DNA of 64,000 nucleotides from Bombyx mori. Its lineage: Eukaryota; Arthropoda; Insecta; Lepidoptera; Bombycidae. The notes beneath the pieces are model-generated. The model saw only the letters and a list, made by a program, of their open reading frames with translations. It had not been told where the DNA came from and searched no databases. The position numbers and the translations under genes are program-made. Location of the stretch: assembly GCF_030269925.1 (NCBI RefSeq), contig NC_085126.1:8682501-8746500 (forward strand). The letters are read 5' to 3'. Positions within the stretch are counted from its first letter, which is position 1; the number at the start of each line of letters is the position of its first letter. Positions 34,837-45,784 of the stretch are shown here, in pieces.

Positions 34837-34842
34837 AATAAA
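34837..34842 (+). terminator. Gene 1 distal poly(A) signal
   Basis: Canonical AATAAA 55 bp after the stop codon of the last gene 1 exon. Confidence 0.6.
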
Positions 34843-34849
34843 AGTTTTC

Positions 34850-37130
34850 CATCTATTTATACGTTTATTTTAAATATAACGCAAACTCGTTGTGTCTATT
34901 TAGAATTTGCTTTACGTACTATGCCTGTATTTTAGACGATTTTTATTTATAAAGGCCTATTAGTAGATTTTGTATAATCTGTAGCTGGCGAATAGACTTT
35001 AAACGAAAATAAAAAAAAAAACCTACTTCTTTTTAGCGTCATTCATTATTTTGCAAATGGCGTCGTTTCTTTCACAAAGTTGGTAGCCGTATACGTATTT
35101 TTGACTATTACTTAATTTAGTTTAGTGAATTCAAAACTCAGTTTTCAATAACGAAGACGTCTATTTAAATACTCATTTTGTTTTCATTTTATTTAACACG
35201 ATGAAGGATTTTCTTTGTTCAAAAACGAGTGTATCGCAATATTATATCTTCGCTTTTCGGCGGGAAAAGGTCTTTCTTGTCTAAATAAAATGAAAATGTT
35301 GCCTTTATATTATTAGTTTTAACGGTAGCGGTTCACGTATTTTTCAATTTAACACGTAAGTTTTACTACTATTGCCATACTCATTTCATCATTAATGTTT
35401 TTAAAAATTTCGTTTATAAATTGAATTTTTGAATAGTTAGCTCTTCATCGGCCATATTTGTTTTAACTAAATCGTTTTAGTATTCTGTTAATGGTACTTA
35501 CATTTATGTTGTATTTGAAATTTAATCAGTTTTTAGAATTTAATGGCGGAGATTTTCATTGGCGAAGCTTAGATCGAGATTATTTTATTTTTATTTAAAA
35601 ACTTACAGTCCTCCACTGGCCTACCTAGTTTAGTTCAACTAATGATATTTCTTCAAATCAGAACAAGTCTAATCTTAATTATATAAAGTTCATTTCAATT
35701 AATTAACACTATTTAAATACACCAGTTGCTTTCCGCTAAAGGCAGAAATGTTTGCTTGGCTGTACGATTTGGTTATTTTGACATTAAAAAAAAAAGATTA
35801 ATTTTTTTAAATTCGGAAGTACACATTTTTATTTTGTTGGTACATCTGATGGTATGTAGTATGTTGGTACCCATGATTTTCGAATATTACTAAACGACTG
35901 CAATACATAATAAATGTTTAACTTGATATTGAACTAAACTGTGTTTAGGTACGATTTAAAAAAAAATCTTGATTAATAATAAAATGCTTCGTCGGTTAAG
36001 ATGCTTAATTTAGTTTAAGTGCCCTCGTGTATTAGTTAAAATACTTAAGATCCGCTTAAGGTCCATATTTGTAATGATGAAAATGTAATAAAAATGATTT
36101 TTTGAATTTTGTGTTTTTATTTATCCACAAGAAACCTAATTTTTTTTTATATATTTAAGATATCTTGTATTTTTTGGATGGAAGTGCAATGGAATTACGT
36201 ATAAAATCTACTTTCATCTTTAGCATTGTCTTGGCCAGTGGCCTAAATGAGATGCGACCTTGCGCTTACCTCTGCATCATCGGAGTCCAGCTATTTGAGT
36301 TCGTGAAAGGACGAGGAAGCAATTGGAGTTCTTTTTTTGATTACGAAGAAACTTTGTGTTTTTCTGTCTTGTAATATATATAGGTAACTGGTATATACTG
36401 GACAAGACATGTTTCGGGCGACGCCTTCACGTTGCCCCGTCTGGGTAGGATAGGCTCTTTCAATGAACCTGTTACATTTCGACGCTTGAAAGGCAAACGT
36501 GACTAAGCGACAATGGGTGAACTTTATAGTAGACTAATTTAAAGCTGAAATACCTGAAAACAAAATTTATTTTAACGAATCTAGCTGTAGTAGAACCTAG
36601 CTAGTAGCTGTAGGATTGAAATTATTTTAATAGACCTAGATATATATTTTTTTTGCGCATCGAATATGGTTATTGCCTATCATTTATGTACAAAGCAGTT
36701 ATTGTCGCTTAGTCACGTTTGCCTTTCAGGCGTCGATTTGTACCTATTCCATTTTGACGGCGCTAGAGTAATGATTACACACGGACGTTACATGATCTAG
36801 AGACGCCTTTGGTCTTGTTTAGGTACGCCAATTTATGAGGCACGATTGTTGGTGATTCCAGTATTGTGATTTAAAACTCAGAGAGATCCATGTTGCTCAT
36901 TACCGGGTAAATTCTTTAGTTGTACTCTCAGATTGTCAGATTAGTGGAATATACACTTTTTAGCATGTAATTAACTCAACCTACCTTAATCTGACGCGCT
37001 CGAGAATTTCTGATGATACATTTTTTTTTACTGATCAGATCCTTTATCCTGAACGCGCGGCCTTACTTATGAGGTTCATATTTGGTGGAGGTACTTAAAC
37101 GGGTACAAGGTATCCTTCTCTGTATTTATC
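34850..37130. other. Intergenic region between genes 1 and 2
   Basis: AT-rich, no supported exon or recognised element. The open frame at 36165-36374 has no homology I recognise and no splice context. Confidence 0.5.
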
Positions 37131-37131
37131 T

Positions 37132-37621
37132 TCTTTTTTTTTATTGCTTAGATGGGTGCACGAGCTCACAGCCCACCTGGTGTGAAGTGGTTACTGGAGC
37201 CCATAGACATCCACAACGTAAATGCGCCACCCACCTTGAGATATAAGTTCTAAGGTCTCAAGTATAGTGTTGCAAATGATGTGACAATAAAAACCAGCAG
37301 CGTAACGACAAGTTCTTTTATTTGTGCAAGAATGCAGAAAAGTCGTTAGAAATGGCTGGCACGGCTTGTTTTATTAACACTATCCCCCCTTCGTTGGCTT
37401 TGGCTGGCGGCGGTGGCGGTGGCTGTGGCGGAAGAGGGCGTGTTAATGTGGCTTGGCGGCTTGGCTGGCGGCAGGGCATGACAGCTGACGTCACGTCCGT
37501 TACAATAGTTACAATGGCTGCCCCACCCTTCAAGCCGAAACGCATTACTGCTTCACGGCAGAAATAGGTAGGGTGGTGGTACCATACCCACGCGGATCCA
37601 CAAGAGGTCCTACCACCAGTA
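37132..37621 (-). mobile_element. Bm1-type SINE split by a solo-LTR-like insertion
   Basis: Tail part 37132-37267, insertion, then 37509-37621 up to CCACCAGTAA. Confidence 0.85.
37268..37504. mobile_element. Solo-LTR-like element (237 bp, TG...CA, 4-bp duplication)
   Basis: Begins TGTTGCAAATG, ends CCGTTACA, flanked by ATAG at 37264-37267 and 37505-37508. Removal restores GTATAGTTACAA of Bm1. GC-rich middle with GGCGGC repeats; an AATAAA is near the left end. No coding region. Confidence 0.65.
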
Positions 37622-37959
37622 AAATTCTCAAACTTATCCAAAAATTGACGGTACTTAGCGCAGTATTAAAATATTGGCCAAGAACACTTAAGTAGCCGTC
37701 GATTAGGAAAAATATAAAGCACTCGAAACACAGAAATATAATATAACTGCGGCGTAACTATAATAGTTAGACATATGCTGTCGCGACACTTTTTGTAAAT
37801 AATAATGTGTTCTACAAAGTCGTGGTACATTATTTTATTCTATCATCAATAGTTTTCGCAGGGCACGCGATGTAAAGAATATTTTAGGTATTTTTTTACA
37901 CTTTGGGTTACATTATTGGAGTTTTAGTAAGGATCCCTAATTCAATTCAAAAAAGATTA

Positions 37960-38087
37960 TAGCCTATGTTACTCGGGAATAATGTAGCTTCCAAACAGTG
38001 AAAGAATTTTTCAAATCGGCTCAGTAGTTAGCCTATTCAATACAAACAAAAAAAACAAATCTTTCCTCTTTATAATATTAGTATAGA
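37960..38087 (-). mobile_element. 5' part of a Helitron-like element
   Basis: Inverted (GTTT)n and CCTCTTTATAATATTAGTAT then AGA before T, as in 15934-16157. Confidence 0.55.
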
Positions 38088-38338
38088 TGACAATTAAAGA
38101 AAACACGAGATTAAACCGTAAAATTAATTTTAATTAATTTTATTTTTAATTTTATGTCTAGGTACGTATCGCGAAAACTGAAGAAAACAATTACTTAAAG
38201 CTAATCTAATCGTTTTCAACAGTAACGGCCACAAATTTAGCTGTAAAACTGTAATTACGACGTAATCATTAGTAATTCAAATGGAATAAAGCTATTGCGT
38301 TGCGGTTTGATATCGAATTGCAGTCCGACGGGTCAATC

Positions 38339-38396
38339 ATGTGGTACGCCGGAATATTTGGCTCTCTGATTTCTTTAGCATTCGCTGCAAACGTAT
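38339..38396 (+). CDS. Gene 2 exon 1, signal peptide
   Basis: ATG, then a hydrophobic core GIFGSLISLAFA with an A-x-A-type end, then a GTAAGT donor in phase 1. The position before the first pacifastin domain and the phase match make this a convincing secretory start. Confidence 0.82.
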
Positions 38397-41300
38397 GTAA
38401 GTATTTAGCTTAAACGCCAGGGTAATAACATTGGAAGCGAGTTTGGTGGGAACGTCTTATATCGGTGTTCGCAACCAAGTTGCTACTTTTGTTTTTCTTT
38501 CCTTTCTATGCTGATAGCCTTAAGAGACTATTTCAGCTTCGCCTTGACGTGTAGGTGAGCTCACGAACTCAACCTGAGAGAATTTGCTAACACTAGCCTC
38601 AGCTAGAGTGGTGCTTCGCAGAATCTACCACTGAAAAGATCCGGCGAGAAACTCAGTGGGATGTGTCTATGGATTAATTTACTCGTCGAGCCCTTCGTCG
38701 CAAGCGACGAGTTCGGCGAGGACGGTGACTGGTGCTTGAGGTACCTAAAAGCACCGTTAGTGGATCGGGAGGATCCAAAATGACGCGTTTGGGGCGATAT
38801 TCATATATGATATCTATGGACGACACACGTAATTAAACTGGTATAATTTTTCAGCAAACACAAACAGTCTCTACGATCTACCGGAAATAAAAGAAGGGGA
38901 TCCGTGCGTGCCCGGACGTTCCTACAGAATGGAGTGCAACAAATGCTATTGCAAAGACGACTTCGGTTTGATGTGCACGAAACTTTTGTGCTTAGAACAG
39001 AGTCATATAGACGAAATTTATGGCGAGAAACGGGCACATACCCTGAGAGCCGGAAAAAGAATGGGCAATGAAAAAAAAAAACTTTTAATAGGTTATCCCA
39101 AACTCCCGAAGATCTGCCAGCCAGGGGTATTATACAACAGAGGCTGTCAAAGGTGTATATGCGGAGAAAACAAAATGGCCGTCTGCACAAATAGGAACAA
39201 CGCCTGTAAACCAAATTTGGAATGTTGGTATAGTTTGAATTACATTTATCGTCACGAATATATCAAATTGTGAATGGCTATTTATTTGTGTTAAGCGATA
39301 TTTCGCTTAATACGCGACATTTATCTTTGTAATTAAAGAACCGTTTTATTTGTTAGTAACTAATATCAACAATACGAATGCCTTAATTGAACTTCAGTTA
39401 AGTTAACTCCATTCAAATAGCCGAAGAAGATTTTTTTTTATTATTTTTTTTCTAATTTTCAAACTTTAAGTAGTACTTCTGTAAAATTAGTTAGTTTACT
39501 TTTTTTTTATTGCCCTTGTAAGCAGACGAGCATACGGCCCACCTGATGGTGAGTGGTTACCGTCGCCCATGGACTTCAGCAATGCCAGGGGCAGAGCCAG
39601 GCCGCTGTCTACCGCTCAAACAATCGCAATCTTCTTCTCAGTCGGACACTCTTGTCAGAGTGGTCTTAGTTGCGCTGACGCTGTATGTGCCTGTAGGACC
39701 TGTTAGGTCGCCCATGCTCCCGACGACCGCGCTCCAGGCAATGCGCTTCCAGGTCTGGCGGTTCGAAGCGTTTCGAGTACATTCGACCATAGTGGACTCA
39801 GTTGCCCTTTTTATTAGGTCAGTCCAGCGGGTCGATGAGCAGCCGCGTGATCCTCTGCCTTCCACCCGGCTCTGGACTACCAATCTCTCCATCGAGTGCT
39901 CCTTTCTGGAGATTTTACCTAATAATTTTTAAACCCTCAGTTACACAGTTGACGAAAGTCGGTCTCTGATACAGAGTTCTTTGAGGATGGATGAATTGGT
40001 GTCGAATGCCATCCATGGGATCTTTAGGAGGCGTCTCCATCACCAAATCTCCAGTGCATCGATTTTACGGCGATCCTGCAATCTTAGAGACCAGGTTTCG
40101 GCTCCATAGAGAAAGATTGGAAACATAAGACATTACCACAGCCACACACACAACCACAATACCAATAAATACAATATAACCACGTTTCCTCTCAGCCCAG
40201 AACATTCTGAACCTAGAAGACGTGCGTCAACCGTTCAGTCGATCGCAGGTCGCGAAGCTGCCGACTCTTCGATCCCGTCAAGTGGCTTGCACCCCCGGAA
40301 GAGCCTATAGAGTCGACTGCAACGCTTGCGTCTGCCTTGCCTCCGGAAACTTGCTTTGCGACAAACTATTGTGTTTGAGCTATAGTGAAATGCATAGAAT
40401 TGATGCTCGGAAGTTGAGTGGTAAGTTGAAAGATGAAGTTGTCGACTCAGATATTATGAACTTTTGGAACTATTTCACTGGTGGTAGGACCTCTTATGAG
40501 TCCGCACGGGTAGGTACCACCACTCCGCCTGTTTCTGCCGTGAAGCAGTAATGCGTTTCGGCTTGAAGGGTGGGGCAGCCGTTGTAACTATACTGAGACC
40601 TTAGAACTTATTTCTCAAGGTGAGTGGCGCATTTACGTTGTAGATATCTATGGGCTCCAGTAACTTACTTAACACCAGGTGGGCTGTGAGCTCGTCCATT
40701 CATCTAAGCAATAAAAAAAAAAGAAGAACTCATTATTCAACGATGTCTTTAAAAGGCTAGTTTTGTTGTATCTATTGATATGCGAACGTTTTTTAAGCTA
40801 TTGCATAGTTTTTATCGCGGGCTTTGAGCGCGGCGACCGAATCGAGAAATTCCGTAACCTAACACCCCCACTCTGCTTACAATGTAGCTCGCGTTCAACA
40901 CATTCACACGTTGCGCTTGTGTAGTGTTTATGAATAAGCGCGCGGCGTAACGTCGCACTGCATGCGCATCATGAAAAGTCTGCCCATCTCTTTCTCGCGC
41001 GGTCTAGCTTATGAGTGTGAAGGGGACAGTTAATGTTTTGCTTTTGTTAATGTTTATAAAATATAGCGTTATTTTATTATTTTTTTAATATTAAATTATT
41101 ATTGTCTAATTTTAATTGCATAAGTTGATAAAAAATGCTATGCAATAGCTTTACTGCTGCAGTCCCTGAGTGCCTGTATTTCTGCCGTGAAAAAGTAATG
41201 CGTTTCGGTTTGAAAGGTGGGGCAGCCGTTGTAACTATACTGAGATCTTAGAACTTATTTCTCAAGGTGGGTGGCGCATTTACGTTGTAGATATCTATGG

Positions 41301-44085
41301 GCTCCAGTAACTTACTTAACACCAGTTGGGCTGTGAGCTCGTCCATCCATCTAAGCAATAAAAAAAGGATAGTTTTGTTGTATTGCACTGATTTGAAAAC
41401 ATTTTTTTTTTTTGTTATACTCACTGACATTTTATAATAGTTTATTTGATGTGGCTACACAAATAATGGAGAGGCTATGTCAAAATAGCTACACCAACCT
41501 AAAGCCTCATAGTAAGTGTCATTCTGTAAACTTCACCAGTCGGGCACCACACAAATAGTTACCCAGGTCGTGACCTTGTTACAAAACATTCTCAATTGTT
41601 TAAGACAAATTATTTTGAATTTATATTATGTACTAGCGCACCCGGCGAACTTTGTTCCGCCTTAGAGGCAATAAATGAGCAGACTTTTGATTTTATCAAG
41701 GTCAATTTTTTATTTGGATAATGAATGTAAATTAAAAAGGCAAGTATTTTAATGATTCTTTCTTGGCCATGTATTTGAGTTATTATTATTATATTTTCTT
41801 GTTCTTCTTCAGTCCTGTCACTCGCAAAGTTTCGAATCCTAGTTGCTTTACGGTTTCGTCGGGAAATATTTGATCGTGTTGGTCGCGGCATAGCTTTCTT
41901 AATGATTACCTATCTCGACACAATAAGCTAATAGAAACTCGAAATAAACACATCAACCGGTCAACTTCAAAATTCTACTATAATTAACCATAAACTACAT
42001 TACGTTTAGCTGTCAGTTGCGTTTTGTTGTTCCATATCTGTTGCGTTTTGTTATACCACGTTTTATGTCACGTCCCACGGAAACGTGATAAAAAGTCCTA
42101 TGTCCTTCTCCTCATTCTAAGCTACCTCCCCACCAATTTTCAGCCAAATCAGTTCAGCCGTTCTTGAGTTATAAATAGTGTAACTAACACGACTTTCTTT
42201 TATATATATAGATGATGTATCGTACCTAGTGGTTTGATTGTGCCTTCATTGTGAAGCCGTATCGAATTACCATTGGTTGGGCTTACACGCTTATTTAAAC
42301 CGTAGAACTCATTAAAGACGCGCTATTATATTATGTCGGTGCAAATATGACTATTAACCTACTTATTGTAAAAAATAATAATAATTGAATGTGATAATCG
42401 GATCATCTGATCACCAACTAATTACTCTGTGTTTATTAGGATGGGAAATTGATGTTAAGCAGTCTCTCTTATTGTAATTTCAATATGTACTTTAAAAACG
42501 TGTAAACACGCTCACTTGTGTGTACCAAGCCCTATAAATACGGCCGTACTGTCTAGCGCTGGGTCCGCCGGATCTTCTCAGTGGGTCGCGTTTCCGATCC
42601 GGTTGTAGATTCTGTGAAGCACGGCTCTTGTTAGGGTCAGTGTTAGCAACTCTCCGGTTTGAGCCCCGTGAGCTCACCTACAAACGTTAGGGCGAAGCTG
42701 AAATAGCCTCTCAAGGCTATCAGCATAGGTAGGTAGGAAAAAAAAGCGCTGGGTCATACGTGTCCGAGCCGTTGCATAGAACGGATCTCTCTGGAACGCT
42801 TTAACGCTCCTCGTGAAATATACGCAGCTCAAAAAGTTCTCGTGAAGATTTGTTTCGGAAGACCAAACATGAGTCATCGTCTAGAAATTAATAACCGTGA
42901 CGTCAAGAATGCTGACGTCACCTATTTTAAAAACATTACGGACGCTACTCCTCCGTCATATATAATTTTATTTTTTTATATAGGTAAAGCATGCAAAACG
43001 GATGCAATGGCGAAACCCGAAAACGAATGCGTCACATGCGAGTGCGAGGGAAAAAAAACACAATGCACCGAAATCGAGGGTTGTGTTACCAGAGCGGAAA
43101 AAAGCACCTGGATCAATGGACAGCCTCAACTCACTCTCGACCTTTACAAAGACAAATGCTTACCGGGGGGCGTCTACATGTAATGCTCAGAAACTTCTAA
43201 ATTTACTTAACTTTATGCACAAAGTTTTTATGCAAAAGTTTCCCCTTTTTGATGGAAATTCAATTTTTTTTTTTTTGCTTAGATGGGTTTACTAGCTCAC
43301 AGCCCACCTGGTTTTAAGTGGTTACTGGAGCCCGTAGACATCTACGACGTAAATGCGCCACCCACCTTGCGATATAAGTTCTAAGGTCTCAAGTATAGTT
43401 ACAACGGCTGCCCCACCCTTCAAACCGAAACGCACCACTGCTTCACGGCAGAAATAGGCGGGGCGGTGGCACCTACCCGTGCGGACTCACAAGAGGTCCT
43501 ACCACCAGAAATTACGCAAATTATAATTTTGCGGGTTTGATTTTTACTACACGATGTTATTCCTTCACGAATGCACCGGTCGTCTTATCCTTTAGACCAC
43601 GACGAGTTCATATGTCTATTTATTTAAAAAAGGATTATATTATGAAGACTTTTTGCCTTTTTTTAAACACAAAATTTATTTGCTTGATGTCTGAAGATGG
43701 CGGAACAATGCATGTTTAATTGAATTCGACTACATTCTATCTATATATATCTAGTTCTTAACTTATATCTCAGGGTGTGTGGCACATTTACGTTGTGGAT
43801 GTCTATGGGTTCCAGTAACCACTTAGCACCAGGTGGGCTGTGAGCTCGTTCACTCATCTAAGCAATAAAAAAAATATATATATATTTCGGCCTTTTAGTT
43901 ATTTTTGATGAGAGCTGTAAATGATTTAATAGTGAACTTCTCTACATCACTTTAGACATGACTGCAATCACTGCTACTGCCAAGAGGACCTGTCCCTCAG
44001 ATGCACACAGAGGACTTGCTTGAACTACAGCGAGTCAAAAGCTTTGGAGGAATTAAGACTGCGCCTCATCCAGGAGGGTCTTTAA
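38339..44085 (+). CDS. Gene 2: secreted five-domain pacifastin-type protease inhibitor
   Basis: Five exons: 38339-38396, 38855-39223, 40196-40420, 42984-43179, 43956-44085, totalling 978 nt or 325 residues, with consistent phases (1, 1, 1, 2). It starts with a signal peptide (MWYAGIFGSLISLAFAANV) and carries five six-cysteine domains, the last of which is split by the phase-2 intron. Predicted P1 residues of domains 1, 2, 3 and 5 are Lys, Asn, Lys and Gln, and the fourth domain is atypical. Bm1, LINE and Helitron-like insertions fill the introns. The donor at 39223 (GTTGGT) is the weakest junction; 39232 is an alternative in the same phase. Confidence 0.85.
38505..38802 (-). mobile_element. 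Jockey-type LINE 3' end in gene 2 intron 1
   Basis: Inverted UTR and coding end (GATAGCCTTAAGAGACTA, GATCCGGCGAGAAACTCA). It ends about 50 bp before exon 2. Confidence 0.7.
38855..39223 (+). CDS. Gene 2 exon 2, two pacifastin domains
   Basis: TTTTTCAG acceptor, phase 1 entry. Two domains in one exon: CVPGRSYRMECNKCYC with CTKLLC (P1 Lys), then CQPGVLYNRGCQRCIC with a longer reactive loop CTNRNNAC (P1 Asn), joined by a strongly basic linker of about 35 residues. The second domain has Gln in place of the core Asn. Without splicing the frame would stop at 39273. Confidence 0.85.
39500..39617 (-). mobile_element. E2 retrotransposon 3' end
   Basis: Poly-T, AGCAGACGAGCATACGGCCC, to CCGCTGTCTACCGC. 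Confidence 0.75.
39618..40125 (-). mobile_element. LINE reverse transcriptase C-terminal remnant in gene 2 intron 2
   Basis: Reverse frames read RLVVQSRVEGRGSRG, RWTDLIKRATEST and, further 5', SLRLQDRRKIDALEIW-like sequence, typical of the region after the RT domain in moth LINEs. Frameshifted and truncated. Confidence 0.7.
40196..40420 (+). CDS. Gene 2 exon 3, pacifastin domain
   Basis: CCTCTCAG acceptor (phase 1); an AG five bases on would give phase 0 and not fit. A linker of about 30 residues, then CTPGRAYRVDCNACVC and CDKLLC (P1 Lys, with Asp in place of Thr). The donor GTAAGT is 57 bp upstream of a Bm1 SINE. Confidence 0.86.
40477..40724 (+). mobile_element. Bm1-type SINE, truncated
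   Basis: Starts 57 bp after the gene 2 exon 3 donor. Shares the private variant CTCCAGTAACTTACTTAAC with 41178-41367. Confidence 0.85.
40785..41174. mobile_element. About 390-bp DNA element, copy 2
   Basis: Same element as 20789-21187. Inverted subterminal parts TAAGCTATTGCATAG and CTATGCAATAGCTTTA. Confidence 0.75.
41178..41367 (+). mobile_element. Partial Bm1-type SINE, local duplicate
   Basis: Shares the TAACTTACTTAAC variant and the 3' flank ATAGTTTTGTTGTA with the 40477 copy. Confidence 0.78.
41633..42212 (-). mobile_element. Helitron-like element, 580 bp
   Basis: CTAG after A on the left, TATATAGA before T on the right. Contains CAGCCAAATCAGTTCAGCCG, an internal motif of such elements in moths. 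Confidence 0.6.
42540..42740 (+). mobile_element. Jockey-type LINE 3' UTR
   Basis: CGCCGGATCTTCTCAGTGGG to GGCTATCAGCATAGGTAGGT with an A-rich end. Confidence 0.75.
42984..43179 (+). CDS. Gene 2 exon 4, atypical pacifastin domain and half of the next
   Basis: A pyrimidine-rich TATAG acceptor opens in phase 1. The first domain is atypical: it begins CKTDAMAKPENECVTCEC without the usual P-G, and its loop is CTEIEGC. The exon then runs to CLPGGVY and stops at a GTAATG donor in phase 2, inside the next domain. If unspliced it would hit TAA at once. Confidence 0.82.
43263..43610 (-). mobile_element. Bm1-type SINE with internal deletion in the head
   Basis: Poly-T to linker, then directly GAATGCACCGG and TTATCCTTTAGACCACGACG (inverted head). 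B box missing. Confidence 0.82.
43757..43876 (+). mobile_element. Short 3' Bm1 fragment
   Basis: Only the last 115 bp and the A tail, 80 bp before the last exon of gene 2. Confidence 0.75.
43956..44085 (+). CDS. Gene 2 terminal exon, second half of the last pacifastin domain
   Basis: CACTTTAG acceptor, phase 2 entry. It supplies HDCNHCYC and CTQRTC, completing the domain begun at the end of exon 4, then a helical-looking charged tail and TAA at 44083-44085. No AATAAA was seen close by; AATGAA at about 44159 is a possible variant. Confidence 0.84.
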
Positions 44086-44225
44086 CGGAAAGTGCATTGG
44101 GAACTCGGATGCAAAATACGGGCCGAGGATACGAATCGTCTTGTCCAATTAAGAATTACAATGAATAATCCTTTTTGATTGTGTTTTTTTTTAATTGACA
44201 ACATCCTAAATCGAAGAACACCGGC

Positions 44226-44441
44226 TGCACGCACGAAAAAGTGTCACGTTCCGCCTGGGCTTGAGCGTGCAAGCGAGAGTGCGGAACAAACGATAGAGAG
44301 GCACGGCCGGCCCAAGCGTTGGCTTGTGACACATTTATCTCTCTTCTCGCGTGACGTCAGAGCTAGCAGTTCGAATAGTTCTGCTACTGACGTTATCACG
44401 TAAAACAATCGTCCGTAAACCGACTTTACAGACAACTATTT
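44226..44441 (-). repeat. Inverted copy of the 25147-25372 repeat
   Basis: Reverse complement of that repeat along its whole length, downstream of gene 2. The open frames here are incidental. Confidence 0.75.
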
Positions 44442-44536
44442 ATTTATTTTTTACTATTCGCTGAGAAGACCCGGCGAGAAACTCAATGGGCTATCTCACA
44501 TTTCACGGTAGAGCGCTCGATTAATGTTCGGCAGAA

Positions 44537-45260
44537 ATGGTGGAAGATATTTTTGGTATCCATCCGTGTAGCCTCCCTACACCATTAATACAATTAGGAG
44601 GTCCCGTCATGACTTACGCGAGTGTGGTGTTCGCTCACGCGGCCCGCACACACATAGACAACCTCCAATCTCTACAATCCCGCTTTTGCAGGTTAGCCGT
44701 CGGAGCTCCGTGGTTCGTGAGGAACGTTGACCTACACGACGACCTGGGCCTCGAATCTATCCAGAAATACATGAAGTCAGCGTCGGAACGGTACTTCGAT
44801 AAGGCTATGCGTTATGATAATCGCCTTATCGTTTTCGCCGCTGACTACTCCCTGAATCCTGATCACGCAGGAGCCAGTCACCGTCGACGCCCTAGACACG
44901 TCCTTACGGACCCATCAGATCTAATAACATTTGCATTAGACGCCTTCAGCTCTAACACTAGGAGCAGGCTTAGGGACCTCGGTAGCCGTACTCGTCGAAC
45001 TCGACAAAGAGTTCGCCGTGCAACCGAACCCATGAATCAGCTCGCTGAGTTTCTCGCCGGATCTTCTCAGCGGGTCGCGATTCCGATCCGGTAGTAGATT
45101 CATTCGCGAAGCAGCTACTCTTGAGCTGTTAGGTCTCCTTCGGAGGCGCTCGGGTAGCTGTTAGCAAATCCCACCCCTCCTGGGTGAGCCTTTGCTCGCC
45201 CACCTGTCCTGGTGAAACTGGAAAGGCCTCAGGGCCACCAGTAATCCTTCAATAATAATA
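44537..45260 (+). pseudogene. Jockey-type LINE: C-terminal end of the reverse transcriptase ORF plus 3' UTR
   Basis: 185-residue open frame ending 45094. PVMTYASVVFAHAARTHIDN, RFCRLAVGAPWFVRN and the histidine/arginine-rich tail after ADYSLNPDHAGASH are typical of the end of jockey-clade RT proteins in Lepidoptera. The catalytic RT core is absent (5' truncation). The UTR continues to an A-rich tail. Confidence 0.85.
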
Positions 45261-45376
45261 AAAAAAAAAAACAATTAGGAGGGCTAATTAGGAGAAAATA
45301 GCGCCTCTATGAAATGTTCAAGGGAACATTATACCAGTTGCTAGAGGTAATTCAAATGAACAGCTAGAAATACAGA

Positions 45377-45784
45377 TAGTTTTCCAATTACAGAGCATAA
45401 TGCGACTCAGTGACGCACAATGCCGAATTATGCTAAAGCTTAATTGGAACGTGAATTAGTTTTCAAATGCATCAGCAGAGTGCGCTAAGTTAGCACAGTT
45501 TAATTAACAATGATTATTTCTAAGAAACTATTACGAAACGAAAGCCTTACAATTTTTTTCAACATTAAATAATATTACTAACGATAATATAAACAAAATT
45601 TCGATCAATGCCAACTTAAAGAAAAAACACACTTGTCAATTTTCTGTCACTGAGTCGGTATCGACCGCGAGTATCACGCGAGAGCAGTACTTTTGAGAGT
45701 GCTCGATTGTGCGAAGCGTTGCTGTACATTCAACGTTGAGCATTATGCCGCATAATGCGCTCTTGTGCTGTAATTGGAAAACTA
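45377..45784. mobile_element. TA-flanked MITE with 17-bp perfect TIRs
   Basis: TAGTTTTCCAATTACAG at 45377-45393 is exactly inverted at 45768-45784. The outer TA on both sides may be the target duplication, as in Tc1/mariner. About 404 bp inside, no long frame. Confidence 0.8.

Noticed and set aside
37318..37641. Proline-rich minus-strand open frame
   Set aside because: It spans the solo-LTR-like insertion and Bm1 sequence; the proline run is from GGCGGC repeats.
38801..39214. 137-residue minus-strand open frame
   Set aside because: It is the antisense of gene 2 exon 2, and the + strand shows the cysteine pattern and splice sites.
44537..45094. 185-residue open frame as a host gene
   Set aside because: Its sequence is the C-terminal end of a jockey-type LINE protein and it runs into that element's 3' UTR, so it is listed as an element remnant.
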